A stretch of 39,877 nucleotides of DNA from an uncultured Collinsella sp. (GCA_958405565.1 CATYEN010000017.1:1-39877), one strand, 5' to 3'; positions 19,001-26,480 are shown, counted from the first letter of the stretch. The notes: a model not told the origin generated them from the sequence alone. Translations and numbers: made by a program.

Positions 19001-22000
19001 TGAAGGTCGCTACCTTCTCGCTAACCTCCTTATTAGTCTCGGCGCCCGCGTCGTCACGCACCTGCGTCACTTTCACGCTCGTAACAACCAGAGCACCGGC
19101 ATGGTTGTCCTCCACCACAACCGTCGCAGTATAGGAGGCGGCGGAGTAGCTTATGCCATCTGCCCCGGCATCGGAACCGGGGACAACCTCCGAGATGGTA
19201 TAGGTGTAGGTGCCCGGCTTGTTATAGGTGATGTCGCCAAACGTTGCCGTCTTATAGGTGATGCCGTCAACCGTTTCCGTCGGGGCATTGTTGGTGAGCT
19301 CGACCGTCGACACCTTGCTCTTGGCGCCGTTGGGCATGGGGACACCGTCATCGGCCGTAAGCTGCACGGTAAAGGTATCGGAATCATTCCAATTGCGGCC
19401 GTCGAGGACCTTCTTGACGCTCAGGCCGTTCTGGGTTACCGAGCCGGCGCTGTAGTTGTTGACGAACTCAAGCTTATTGCCAGCAGGCATCTTTCCATCC
19501 ACGAGCGCGGCAATCTCGCCCGTAATGGTATTGCCGGTTCCCGCCTGCTCCTCGCCGCCGGCTTTGCGGCTCACGAGGCTAAAGCCAGCCGGAAGCACTG
19601 ACTCGTCGGCAGAACCGGTCACAGCGTTGACGATGTTGGCCAGCACGTTACCGCCGGACGCCCCGCCCCTTGTGGTGAGCTCGCTCACGCTATACTTGTC
19701 GCCCTGCATAAGGTCGTATACGCGAATGGTCTCGCCGGCCTTGATGGAATGGGTGTCGCCGTTCTTGAGCGTAAAGGACGTGCCTGCGGGCTTGCCGTCC
19801 GCGTCGAACACACGCGCCTCGTAGCCCTTCTCGGAATCCGGCAGGGTGAACTTAAACGTAAACGTCAGGTCTTCGCCCTTCGCATCCTTGGTAGGCGCGG
19901 TAAGGCCGTTGTCCGCCGTCACGGTCTTGGTCACTTGCAGACGTGCCACGCGACGATCGGTATACTGCACGGCCGTTGCCGTGGTAAAGAGATGGTTGAG
20001 CTGAAGCGTACCGAGGTCGGTACCATTGGTGGGCTTACCGTCTTGGTAAAGGGCCATGCGGTTGATACCCGTGTCGGCAAAGATCGTCGCCAGCTGGCCG
20101 TCGCGCGGTTCGCCGTCCTCGACATAGCGCAAGACGGTCTTGGCACCTTGCGGTGTCTTGTCATAGCGCATGTGCATCAAGTCATTTTTGAGCGAAGGCG
20201 TCACGCCCTCGGCGGTGCTCGTCTGGTCCCACATCAGGTTGCCCTTGACATCTGCACCAGTCGCGCTCTGCAGCTTGCCCTTGATGTGTGTAAGCGTGTT
20301 GTCGATCGAGCCAGGAGAGCCAAACTGCGCCAACGAGGCAATCAGCGAGCCCGGGCCGCTCATACTGCGCACGCCGTCGTTCTTCTCACCGGCATCCACG
20401 TACACGCCCGAATCGTCCACGATCACCTTGGTAATGGTGGAATTTATCTCGTAGCCATCCGGGCTCAACGATTCGCGCAGATAGTACGTACCTTTGGTAA
20501 GAGGTGCGTGATTATTCGAATCGAGCGGGAAGCATGCAGCACCTTCAATGTCATACGGATAGGTCATGCCGTTTGCCTGCACGGTGTCATACGGCTCGGC
20601 ATTGGGCTTGATGGCATACGTGCTGGGGCTTTCGCCGGTAACGTCGTCGGACTTATACAGTTCAAACGTCGCGCCGTTCACAGGCTTGCCCAGGTCGTCG
20701 ATCTTCTGCACAAACAGACGGTTCTGAACGTTCGTAAGGTGGATCACGGTTGAGAACTGCCTGTTTATCGACTGGTATTGGACCATGGAGGTGTTCTCCG
20801 TGGTTGCCTCTGCCAGAGACGACGCCGTGGTGTGATACACCGCCACGGTATATTCCGCCTTCGACTCATCCTCCATCATGGCGGCGTACTTTTCGATATC
20901 TCCGGGCAGTGACCTAACCGTTACCTCGTAGTCGCCCTTGGTATTGACGGCAAAAACACTCGTGTCGGCCGATTTGGCAGCCTCGACGGCACCGGCAATG
21001 CCGTGTTTGGAGCACAGCTTGTAGCCATCGAGCGGATTGCCCGTGACCGGCGTCCATGCGTCTTCGCTTGTGTGGTCCTCGCCCGCACCGGTGAGCTTGA
21101 GCACGACGGCAAAGGTCGTACCCGAACTAATGGGATTTTTCTTATTGTCTTTTGTTTCTTTGGACAGGGAGATGGTCTCCTTGGCGGCCAGATAGCCGCC
21201 GTTCAGCCACATGCGGCTGCCTGTCCATGGGCTGCCGTCGGCCGTGGTGACCGTTGCTTGCGGTGCAACCACCACGCCACCCGTGCCGCTCGCAGCTTCC
21301 TTGTACTGCAGATGCAGCTCACCTGACTTTGCGGAGGTCGACGAGGTCAGACTCGAGCGGTACCCCGCGGGCAGGCTTATCTCTTTGAGTACAAAGTAAT
21401 CGCTTCGGCTGGTATTGTGCTCTTCGTCGAAAGAAAGAACGGAGCCATCCGCCTTTTTAAGTATCAGCTGACCCCTGTCTTTCGTCGTGCCCTGAGCGAT
21501 GAGTTCGCCCTCGTTCCAGTCGGCACTTGGTCCACCGGACCGATACAACGCGAAGGTTGCACCATTGACCGCCTCGCCGTTCTGGTTGACCTTCTCAACC
21601 TCAGACGACGGCAGCGTGGTGAGGTTGAACTTGAGCGACATATTCGATGCGCCCGCGCCGCGTTCCAGATAGAAGAAGCTCAGGGTGTGTTTGGTGCTGT
21701 TGCTGAAGGTGTTGCCGGAAAAGTTGGTGGTATCTGCACCGGCGGCGTCGAACATCGCTTTGATGGTAGTATCCGGAAAATACTTTGGTGAACCATTTGC
21801 ACCGTCAATATGGCCAACGCGCACCACACCGGTAGCAAAGTTGATATCAAGCGTCGCTTTCTCGTGAATGCCGCCCAGGTCGCCCACGAGCACGCCGTCG
21901 ATGTACACCCAGACGTCGTCGTCGCCCGAGAACTCAAAGACCATTTCCTTGCCATCGGCGGTCTTGCCGCCGTTAGGCTGAACAAACTCCGTGGTCATGG

Positions 22001-22286
22001 ACATGCCAAAGTGGTGGTTGAGGGTACTGTTGCTTCCGTCCGTGCTTCCGTCCGTTATTCCTTTAGGGGAGAGTTTATTGCCCGACTCATCAAAAACCTT
22101 TTCAGCCGAGTCAAAGGGGAAGAACTGACCCAGATTGGTTTCGCTACTCGCATCGCCCTTATATACGCCAGCCTTATCGTAGACGTCAAAGGAATTGGTC
22201 GTGGAGTTGTACACGGCATAGTTGCCTTTAGAACCGTACGAGTCGTATACGTAGTATCCTTCCTTGAGTTGGAAGAGGCCCTTCAC
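12969..22286 (-). CDS. giant surface adhesin/pilin-like protein, central frame (3105 codons)
   Basis: This is the bulk of the adhesin. Near its start FSGDDDVWVYIDGVLVGDLG resembles the calcium-binding core of fibro-slime/PA14-like domains. Two SpaA/Cna-B-like segments follow (GEAVNGATFALYRSG, GKPVNGATFELYKSD). Then come roughly ten or more Spy0128-like repeats of about 100-120 residues, each with a GTYTYTISEV-type strand and an FTN(T/H)Y-type end. Two DUF11-like repeats (VTDELPAG, ISDTVPAG) come next, then more Spy0128-like units. Such repeats self-crosslink by isopeptide bonds and build stiff surface stalks. The frame begins at a GTG that overlaps the upstream stop by 4 nt (GTGA) and would lack a signal peptide; homology continues upstream, so a 1-nt deletion is likely. 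Confidence 0.82.
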   Translation of the reverse strand: MKGLFQLKEGYYVYDSYGSKGNYAVYNSTTNSFDVYDKAGVYKGDASSETNLGQFFPFDSAEKVFDESGNKLSPKGITDGSTDGSNSTLNHHFGMSMTTEFVQPNGGKTADGKEMVFEFSGDDDVWVYIDGVLVGDLGGIHEKATLDINFATGVVRVGHIDGANGSPKYFPDTTIKAMFDAAGADTTNFSGNTFSNSTKHTLSFFYLERGAGASNMSLKFNLTTLPSSEVEKVNQNGEAVNGATFALYRSGGPSADWNEGELIAQGTTKDRGQLILKKADGSVLSFDEEHNTSRSDYFVLKEISLPAGYRSSLTSSTSAKSGELHLQYKEAASGTGGVVVAPQATVTTADGSPWTGSRMWLNGGYLAAKETISLSKETKDNKKNPISSGTTFAVVLKLTGAGEDHTSEDAWTPVTGNPLDGYKLCSKHGIAGAVEAAKSADTSVFAVNTKGDYEVTVRSLPGDIEKYAAMMEDESKAEYTVAVYHTTASSLAEATTENTSMVQYQSINRQFSTVIHLTNVQNRLFVQKIDDLGKPVNGATFELYKSDDVTGESPSTYAIKPNAEPYDTVQANGMTYPYDIEGAACFPLDSNNHAPLTKGTYYLRESLSPDGYEINSTITKVIVDDSGVYVDAGEKNDGVRSMSGPGSLIASLAQFGSPGSIDNTLTHIKGKLQSATGADVKGNLMWDQTSTAEGVTPSLKNDLMHMRYDKTPQGAKTVLRYVEDGEPRDGQLATIFADTGINRMALYQDGKPTNGTDLGTLQLNHLFTTATAVQYTDRRVARLQVTKTVTADNGLTAPTKDAKGEDLTFTFKFTLPDSEKGYEARVFDADGKPAGTSFTLKNGDTHSIKAGETIRVYDLMQGDKYSVSELTTRGGASGGNVLANIVNAVTGSADESVLPAGFSLVSRKAGGEEQAGTGNTITGEIAALVDGKMPAGNKLEFVNNYSAGSVTQNGLSVKKVLDGRNWNDSDTFTVQLTADDGVPMPNGAKSKVSTVELTNNAPTETVDGITYKTATFGDITYNKPGTYTYTISEVVPGSDAGADGISYSAASYTATVVVEDNHAGALVVTSVKVTQVRDDAGAETNKEVSEKVATFTNHYDEHERDIIIHAQKNLTDKVGTLPCPQNAFSFKLEGMGGYADASATFSPDTVDTSIKAPMPQGAEGNIATVGNNADGTVTWPAISYTARADAGRAYVYKFAENPGGVAGMTYDESVYYAVVRNAEKGAGIQTSIEFYKAAADGSVKQLGTNVTPSFTNIYNVEPTSVTLQGQKTVSGRDWNQDESYTFNLAAATDDASVTGLDKTTAQAVADGAVAINASQATATAPESGRVASFAFGTEAAPTVTFNRAGTFSFNITENAAQDGQAGMSMDKHTARATVVVTDLDKSGNHTGKLHVSSVTYANTGASDADKTVTDKAAFTNAYHASGTFSGVTVSKTLQGRASTAGQFTFAVTGLWYNGVQTSVDGAEANLSNKAAGAGVSGAVVGTNGAEKLFARTITEQDLGHTFAYRIHENQPAAAAGYTYDTGYTDDAIVLVKVLARDNDPAKLYTVTTVLKGAGVTALLSDGTDASALTDDKIAELKQDPNTYVQQYDASEAGTTTPAVSFVNRYEASLDYGAAGGLKIEKTLTYPKDATVFGSPKSTFRYIVKPADKTSASKVGISMDGKVYETANVEANVPKTVSLVPARGLTLTQNDAGKTFTYTVSEIDDKATGYTYDKTVHTVRVVVADNGDGTLRVTTSVSKQVDGKDELEGQWIYPADATSTGVATVKFKNTYTVTEAATYTPSVTKVVAGANAPGKFTFTMTAADDVTRAAIDGKLIAGSSMSADNGYAEQRQTRDKLADGEHDKIDFSTLTFNKPGTYTFAINEVAPNSGLGEWKYDQHVYTVTVTVTDEGGKLVARDDGTTGSEGFIFTNSYKTSTSYELQGGLEIVKTLEGKDLHAGMFGFTVTGEDDASTAKLKALLRQEDGKLTVTNDEPQADGKSYTDILGGLTFATGDAGKTFTYKVVENKGNKVGYTYDTSYWTVAITVKNRGDGSLYTVTTVRHYDSNDVELPADAKTFSSESGAAKEARVFFANSYAASGTFDGLTAEKVMDSGDKIEAGQYTFDVYAEKVDGSLQWMDKGTTQASDSRTATVDFGKVYFKLGDAASGSYGQAIDLAGAVNDGVATKRHNADHTTTYSFNLVAKERLANLPEGVRPVDASATCRVLLEVTDNNDGTLTSKVTYRNGTENGKIVFHNTRDKVKTIGTVAKPDVDIDGQLLSVGDSYVYTINWANTEVDKNGNLVEANVTVTDELPAGVVFEAFEGENADKGTASGQSLTWNLGDQLAGSHGSVRVRVKITEDAVKDAQGAVGTVENKATVTVANKSYTGTTTNYVPKKSESDAQDSTGSGVALGDELTYTISYKNTEGAPATVTISDTVPAGTEFVEFAGDHKDAGSKDKDGNLTWKLTDVPAGEEGTVQFKVRVTEDAFKSGGASGDISNQASVTVGNNPAVKTNTTTDEVSDGRLTLSKTVTAAEGIAAPNKAFTFKVLLFQADGATPLTGSFAYAGRPSGTNGTYVSGQIKSGDTIALKAGGSVTVTVPVGAHYEVQELDSKGNLMTSEDGFAIADKANTQKGTVGQATQVGFTNVYSVESTKVENAFKVQKKISGRSWTKADAFTMTLTAEGEAPMPKNAKGGVAMITLKKNVQVGNFGTIEYTKPGTYTYVIAEQAGDETALTFSKATYRATVTVTDDGAGKLTAKTKIAQLTDDASNTAERTVEAAVFTNTAKTGSLTVKKTVVGGDSQREFGFTVTLTDGDGELVSGTFGKGGDAVEFADGKATFKLKHGGEKTIAGLPVGARYTVTEDAAEGYTTAVDGAEGPKAEGAVTEAGATVAFTNTYGTTAEGRDVSTAGLFTKTLRGRDWAEGDSFQFTLTGEDSAPMPEGSVDGSKTVSVTAAGTKAGDKVAFDFGPIRYTLDDIEDAGFAEVGGKRVRAKTFTYTVSEVRPADGSAIAGVSYDGHTATMTVTVTDDGSGNLTATTPAIAQASGGDFVNTYTTELDYSARAGVRLSKTLSGRAMEAGQFAFTVTADDETAAKLGLKTDKDAYAVAAAGDHRARLRRGNG

Positions 22287-22822
22287 GTTGTTGTAGACGC
22301 CTTGCCGTCCTGTTTGCCATTTGCCTGGCTGGCGCTGTTAAAGAGATAATCGAGCGACTCGTCTTTGTACGTACCGTGCGTGTTATAGGAGGCGTAGGTG
22401 CCAGCATTGATCTCTGGATAACCATCTACCAGCATGTTCTTCACAAACGAAAGACGTCCATAGCCATTGATGGCGCTTTTGCCCGTCCACCTGTTAATGC
22501 CCGTGCCGGCACCACCATTGAACTTGAGCTGATGGTCTTTATTGATGCCGGCGTTGTTATTGCTGTTGTCGTTGTTTACGTTCTTCGAGCTATCGTTATC
22601 GCCATCGACAACCCAGTAGTCGAACAGATTGACCGTGGTACCGGTAGGATTCACCGTCTGCACGGTATGGTCGCTCACGGCAGCCGACGCGCTCGTCGCG
22701 CCAAACATGAGCGCGCACGCCACCAGCGGGACGGTCAAAATCCTTAGAGCGCGCTTGACTGTATTGGTTTTTTCGCCAAAAAGCTCCAGCTTTTCTTGAG
22801 CTCTCGCACATACGCGATTCAT
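22283..22822 (-). CDS. giant surface adhesin, N-terminal frame with signal peptide
   Basis: From ATG 22822 (GGGGAGGG ribosome binding site) this frame encodes 179 residues. A long basic n-region (about 1-25) is followed by a hydrophobic core, LTVPLVACALMFGATSASAA, ending in a typical signal peptidase site. The mature part contains NLFDYWVVDGDND, the usual opening of these fibro-slime/pilin-like Actinobacterial surface proteins, and an Asn-rich loop. The frame ends in GKASTTT and a stop. Shifting one base within GACGGCAAGGCGTCTAC gives VYNNVKGLFQLKEGYYVYDS, joining smoothly to the 12969-22286 frame. Either the gene is a pseudogene or the shift is a sequencing error. Together the three frames span 11.8 kb. 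Confidence 0.8.
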   Translation of the reverse strand: MNRVCARAQEKLELFGEKTNTVKRALRILTVPLVACALMFGATSASAAVSDHTVQTVNPTGTTVNLFDYWVVDGDNDSSKNVNNDNSNNNAGINKDHQLKFNGGAGTGINRWTGKSAINGYGRLSFVKNMLVDGYPEINAGTYASYNTHGTYKDESLDYLFNSASQANGKQDGKASTTT

Positions 22823-22895
22823 GAAGGCCCTCCCCAATCCATGAGGACGGCAAGCAGTGGCTCGCTATATGTGTGTCGTCGTCCCCATCGATGCA

Positions 22896-22924
22896 AATAT
22901 ACGCCCCCCCGCGCAGAAACGCAA
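22896..22924 (-). promoter_or_regulatory. candidate promoter of the adhesin gene with a G7 tract in its spacer
   Basis: Read on the minus strand, TTGCGT (22919-22924) as -35 and TATATT (22896-22901, five of six consensus) as -10 are separated by exactly 17 bp. That spacer contains seven consecutive G residues (22904-22910). Transcription would start near 22889, giving a leader of about 67 nt before ATG 22822. Gain or loss of a G would change the spacing and so the promoter strength. Confidence 0.55.
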
Positions 22925-23086
22925 GGCGGGTCATCGCTATATGCTTAAAATTGTAGCAATTTGAGTGACCCGAAATTCTCCATCAGGTTGCAACTCAGGC
23001 GTAATAGCGAACCATTCGCGCCACACAAGGTAGCTAATTTGGGACGGGGCCTTTTTGACTACTTTCGCCGCATCCACCCACCCGAC

Positions 23087-23163
23087 CAATAAGTTGCGGT
23101 GAAATACGGACTGTTTTCCGGCTCCAAGCCACCCAACAGTCCGTATTTCACCGCAACTTATTG
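23087..23163. repeat. perfect 29-bp inverted repeat (hairpin) after the tadA-glycerate kinase gene
   Basis: 23087-23115 is the exact reverse complement of 23135-23163, with a 19-nt loop. It begins 12 bp after the minus-strand stop codon, so it would form a very stable hairpin in that mRNA's 3' end and may act as a terminator. The rest of the gap 22838-23174 holds the adhesin promoter and the string GCTAATTTGGGACGGGGCC near 23031-23051; I see no gene in it. Confidence 0.85.
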
Positions 23164-23174
23164 AGGGATGCGTT

Positions 23175-24956
23175 TTAGATGCGGGCGAGGTCGTAGGCTT
23201 GGGCGGCTGACTCGCCGGCGCAGATGAGGTTGGTTGTGGCTTCCTGCGGATCGAGCGCTTGGTTGAGGGACATAGGCTTGCGACAAATCGGCAGCACCAG
23301 GTCGATGCCCTGCCCGTATACCGCATCCAGGTTGTCGGCGCGACCGCCCACGACGGCGACCACCGGCTTGCCATGGCGCTTGGCGCGACGCGCCACGCCC
23401 ACTGGCGCCTTACCGGCGGCGGACTGTTCATCCATATTGCCCTCGCCCGTTATGACCAGGTCCGCATCGCGCACGCGCTCGTCAAATCCCACAAGGTCAA
23501 GCACCGTCTCCACGCCCGAGCGCAGCTCGGCACCAAGTGCCAGCAAGGCAGCCCCCAGCCCACCGGCAGCGCCCGCGCCGGGCACGCCGAGTACCGAACC
23601 AAACGTCCGCGCGCCCTCGGACACGCGCAGTAACCCCTGAGCTCGAGCCTCGGCAATCGCCGTATCGAGCAGGCGGCCGTAGCCGACCATCCAGCTGTCG
23701 TACTTGCGCAGCGCCTCGGCGTCACCCGTCGGCAGGCCCTTCTGCCCGCCGAACACCGCCAGCGCGCCACGACGTCCCACAAGCGGATTCTCGACATCGG
23801 AAAGCACGACGATGCGCACGCCGTCCAGCGCTCGAAGCGCCAGCATCAGGTCAACACCGGCCACCCGCTCAAGACCCGCGAGTCCCGGCGCAATATCGCA
23901 GCCCTGATCATCGACCACGCGCGCGCCCAATGCCTGCAGCATGCCGGCACCACCATCGTTGGTGGCACTGCCGCCCAGTCCTATATATAGAGTCTTCGCC
24001 CCTGCGCGAACCGCACGAAGCATGAGCTCGCCCACGCCATAGGTCGAGGCTGCCAGTGCCGCCGACTCCGTGCAAGGCGAATACCCAATGCCCGCGGCCT
24101 CGGCCATCTCGATGACCGCCGATTCGCGCTCGGCATCCACCAGCATCCGGGCAGACACGCGCTCGCCCAAGGGGCCTGCCACTTCACAGGTCACGATCTC
24201 ACCGCCACACGCGGCAACGGCGTCGAGCGTTCCCTCGCCGCCATCCGCCAGCGGCAGCGTGCTCACCTCGGCATCGGGCCACACGCGGCGCACGCCCTCG
24301 GCAACCGCAGACTCCGCCTGCGCGCTCGACACGCTGCCCTTAAAGGAGTCGATCGCCAGCAGCACGCGACGCGGTCGGCGCCGCACGGGGCCAAAGTCAG
24401 GCGCCGCACCAGCATCCTCGTCGGCATCAGCCAGCGCCGCGGCATGGGCGGCATGCGCCTCGAGATCGGATCCGCAACTGCAACCGCCGCCATCCGCACC
24501 ACGCAAACCGGCAAAATAGCTGCTCAGCACCGCACGGCACTCGTCTGCCAGCACGCCGGCCGTCACATTAAAGCGATGATTCAGGCGCGAATCGGCATTA
24601 AGGTCGTATAGCGAGCCCAGCGCGCCCGCCTTGGCATCGGCCGCACCATACACGCAGCGCCCCACGCGCGCGTTGACCATAAGGCCCGCGCACATGCAGC
24701 AGGGCTCGAGCGTCACATAGACGGTGCAGTCGGAAAGGCGCCAACGGCCGAGCGCCTGAGCGGCAGCACACAACGCCGCAAACTCAGCATGCGCCGAAGG
24801 GTCCTGATCGAGCTCGCGACGATTGTGCGCCCGTGCGACGATCTCGCCCGCGCACACCACCACGGCACCAATGGGCACCTCGCCCACCGCCGCGGCAGCG
24901 CGCGCCTCAGCCAGCGCCTCGCGCATGAACTTCTCGTCGATTTCGGTGATCGTCAT
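23175..24956 (-). CDS. fused tRNA adenosine deaminase (TadA) - glycerate kinase
   Basis: A 593-residue two-domain protein. Residues 1-150 are a TadA-type deaminase with zinc ligands and catalytic Glu in HAE (56-58) and PCCMC (85-89), plus the family string DPSAHAE and VYGAADAKAGA. TadA makes inosine-34 in tRNA-Arg(ACG). After an Ala/Asp-rich linker (about 152-195, with CSCG), residues 196-593 are a GarK/GlxK-type glycerate kinase: LLAIDSFKGSVSS, LPLADGGEGTLDA, GLGGSATNDGGAGM and TGEGNMDEQSAAGKAP are family hallmarks. Both domains look intact. ATG 24956 is chosen because AGGGAAGG lies upstream and MTITEIDEKFM is a normal TadA start. The linker is in frame without stops, so this is a real fusion unless sequence errors removed a stop. 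Confidence 0.93.
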   Translation of the reverse strand: MTITEIDEKFMREALAEARAAAAVGEVPIGAVVVCAGEIVARAHNRRELDQDPSAHAEFAALCAAAQALGRWRLSDCTVYVTLEPCCMCAGLMVNARVGRCVYGAADAKAGALGSLYDLNADSRLNHRFNVTAGVLADECRAVLSSYFAGLRGADGGGCSCGSDLEAHAAHAAALADADEDAGAAPDFGPVRRRPRRVLLAIDSFKGSVSSAQAESAVAEGVRRVWPDAEVSTLPLADGGEGTLDAVAACGGEIVTCEVAGPLGERVSARMLVDAERESAVIEMAEAAGIGYSPCTESAALAASTYGVGELMLRAVRAGAKTLYIGLGGSATNDGGAGMLQALGARVVDDQGCDIAPGLAGLERVAGVDLMLALRALDGVRIVVLSDVENPLVGRRGALAVFGGQKGLPTGDAEALRKYDSWMVGYGRLLDTAIAEARAQGLLRVSEGARTFGSVLGVPGAGAAGGLGAALLALGAELRSGVETVLDLVGFDERVRDADLVITGEGNMDEQSAAGKAPVGVARRAKRHGKPVVAVVGGRADNLDAVYGQGIDLVLPICRKPMSLNQALDPQEATTNLICAGESAAQAYDLARI

Positions 24957-25007
24957 CGTTCGCCTTCCCTGTTGCAAATTCAAAACGATGCTATCATTAC
25001 GACTCAC

Positions 25008-25097
25008 GGAGAGATGGCAGAGCGGTTGAATGCGGCGGTCTTGAAAACCGTTGAGCGCGAGAGCGTTCCGGGGGTTCGAATCCCCCTCTCTCCGCCA
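25008..25097 (+). tRNA. tRNA-Ser (anticodon TGA)
   Basis: A 7-bp acceptor stem GGAGAGA/TCTCTCC, discriminator G and encoded CCA end bound a 90-nt type II tRNA. The anticodon loop CTTGAAA gives anticodon TGA. The long variable arm (GAGCGCGAGAGCGTT) and the T arm GGGGGTTCGAATCCCCC are clear. It is divergent from the tadA fusion gene, and the convergent tetR-type gene ends 3 nt downstream. Confidence 0.97.
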
Positions 25098-25100
25098 CTT

Positions 25101-25733
25101 TTAGTGATGCACCGGCGTCATGGTTCGCTCGAACAGCGCATCGACCACGTCGGCAATCTCGGGTCGGCTCTCAAGATCGTGACCCGATTCCCACCACTTG
25201 GTGAACAGTCGAATAATGCCGCCGGCGATAAACTCCGATGTCGTCTCGAGCGACACAGGGGCCAAGGCGCCCTCGTCAAGCGTGCTCATCACGCGCTCGC
25301 GAATGGAGTGGGCAATGCGGTCGCAAATCATGCTGGTCAGCATGCCCGACATACTGCTCTCCAGGATGTTATCCATGAGCTGCTCATGTGCCAGGATCAT
25401 GTCCATGGCGTCGGCAAACACCTCATGGCGAAGCACGCGCACGTCGTCGGCCGACACCGCGCTCCCCTTACCGGTCCGCTTTTGCGGCAGCCCCGACATG
25501 AGTTCGTCGACATAAAAGGCAAAGTAATCGTTCTTGTCGCGGAAATGCTTGTAGAACGTCGTGCGGCGGATCATGGCACGCTCGCACAGCATAGCAACCG
25601 TTAGGTCCTCAAAACGATGCTCTTCGAGTAGCTCGGTAAAGGCATCGAACAAGGCACGATAGGTTTTCTTAATGCGCAGGTCCATCTGCATCGCATCCTC
25701 AGGGCAAAGACAGCGCTCGGTAATCTGTCGCAT
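25101..25733 (-). CDS. TetR/AcrR family transcriptional regulator
   Basis: A 210-residue regulator with an N-terminal TetR DNA-binding domain. After the first helix (RIKKTYRALFDAFTELLEEH) comes FEDLTVAMLCERAMIRRTTF then YKHFRDKNDYF (about residues 41-72), the conserved helix-turn-helix with the YKHF(x)DK motif. The C-terminal ligand domain is helical and not similar to any specific family I recognise. ATG 25733 is preceded by AGGTG; an internal ATG at codon 15 or 17 is possible. It is divergent from lemA, with direct repeats in between that could be its operator. Its effector and targets are unknown. Confidence 0.9.
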   Translation of the reverse strand: MRQITERCLCPEDAMQMDLRIKKTYRALFDAFTELLEEHRFEDLTVAMLCERAMIRRTTFYKHFRDKNDYFAFYVDELMSGLPQKRTGKGSAVSADDVRVLRHEVFADAMDMILAHEQLMDNILESSMSGMLTSMICDRIAHSIRERVMSTLDEGALAPVSLETTSEFIAGGIIRLFTKWWESGHDLESRPEIADVVDALFERTMTPVHH

Positions 25734-25771
25734 ATCTTACACCTGTACCCCGCCCTCGCCGTGCGGTCGAC

Positions 25772-25800
25772 CTTACCGAAAACATAACGCTTACCGGAAA
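25772..25800. promoter_or_regulatory. direct repeats CTTACCGRAA in the tetR-lemA intergenic region
   Basis: CTTACCGAAA (25772-25781) and CTTACCGGAA (25790-25799) are spaced 18 bp apart, 39 bp upstream of the TetR-type gene and about 95 bp upstream of lemA. They are plausible autoregulatory sites. A TATACT at 25826-25831 could be the lemA -10 box. Confidence 0.3.
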
Positions 25801-25892
25801 GTTCGGCACGGCAAAACGTTGCGGGTATACTAGTAGCGTTATACCAACGGCAGCTGGCGCATGCCGCCGCGGCCATTCGAAACGGAGACATC

Positions 25893-26444
25893 ATGATTAC
25901 CGTCATCATCGGCATCGTTGTTGTCATTGCGATTGTCTGCGCCATCGCCGGCATCTACAACAACATGGTCACCAAGCGCAATCGCATCGACAACGCGTGG
26001 CAGAACATCGACACGCAGCTGCAGCGTCGCAACGACCTGATCCCCAACCTGGTCGAGACCGTCAAGGGCTACGCCAAGCACGAGCAGGAGACGCTCTCCG
26101 CCGTAATCAGCGCGCGCAACACCGCCGTCAAGGCCACCACGCCCGAGGCCAAGATGGAAGCCGACAACGTGCTGACCGGTGCCCTGCGCCAGCTCTTCGC
26201 CGTTGCCGAGTCCTACCCCGACCTTAAGGCAAACACCAACTTCACGCAGCTCCAGGCATCGCTCGAGGATACCGAGAACAAGATTAGCTATGCACGTCAG
26301 AGCTACAACGATTGCGTGCTCAGCTACAACAACGCCATTCAGACGTTCCCGGCCGTCATCTTTGCCGGCATCTTCCAGTTTAAGGAGCGTCAGGGCTTCG
26401 AAGCCGCCGAAGCAGCCCGCCAGGCACCGACCGTCAAGTTCTAA
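25893..26444 (+). CDS. lemA: LemA family membrane protein
   Basis: A 183-residue protein with one N-terminal transmembrane helix (about 3-23) preceded by almost no cytosolic tail, so most of the chain is a helical bundle on one side of the membrane. The family hallmarks are present in order: YNNMVTKRNRIDNAWQNIDT, QLQRRNDLIPNLVETVKGYA, EQETLSAVISAR, LFAVAESYPDLKAN, F.QLQASLEDTENKISYARQ and YN..I.TFPAVIFA. GGAGA lies upstream of the ATG. LemA proteins often pair with TPM-domain or peptidase genes, but here it stands alone between the TetR-type gene and a strong terminator. Molecular role is not established. Confidence 0.95.
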   Translation: MITVIIGIVVVIAIVCAIAGIYNNMVTKRNRIDNAWQNIDTQLQRRNDLIPNLVETVKGYAKHEQETLSAVISARNTAVKATTPEAKMEADNVLTGALRQLFAVAESYPDLKANTNFTQLQASLEDTENKISYARQSYNDCVLSYNNAIQTFPAVIFAGIFQFKERQGFEAAEAARQAPTVKF

Positions 26445-26480
26445 CAGATCCGCAGCGTATCCTTAATCGGGTATATGCAT

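Noticed and set aside
22837..22936. A c-di-GMP-type riboswitch in the adhesin leader.
   Set aside because: The conserved core motifs of GEMM-type aptamers are not present, and the leader from the predicted start is only about 67 nt.
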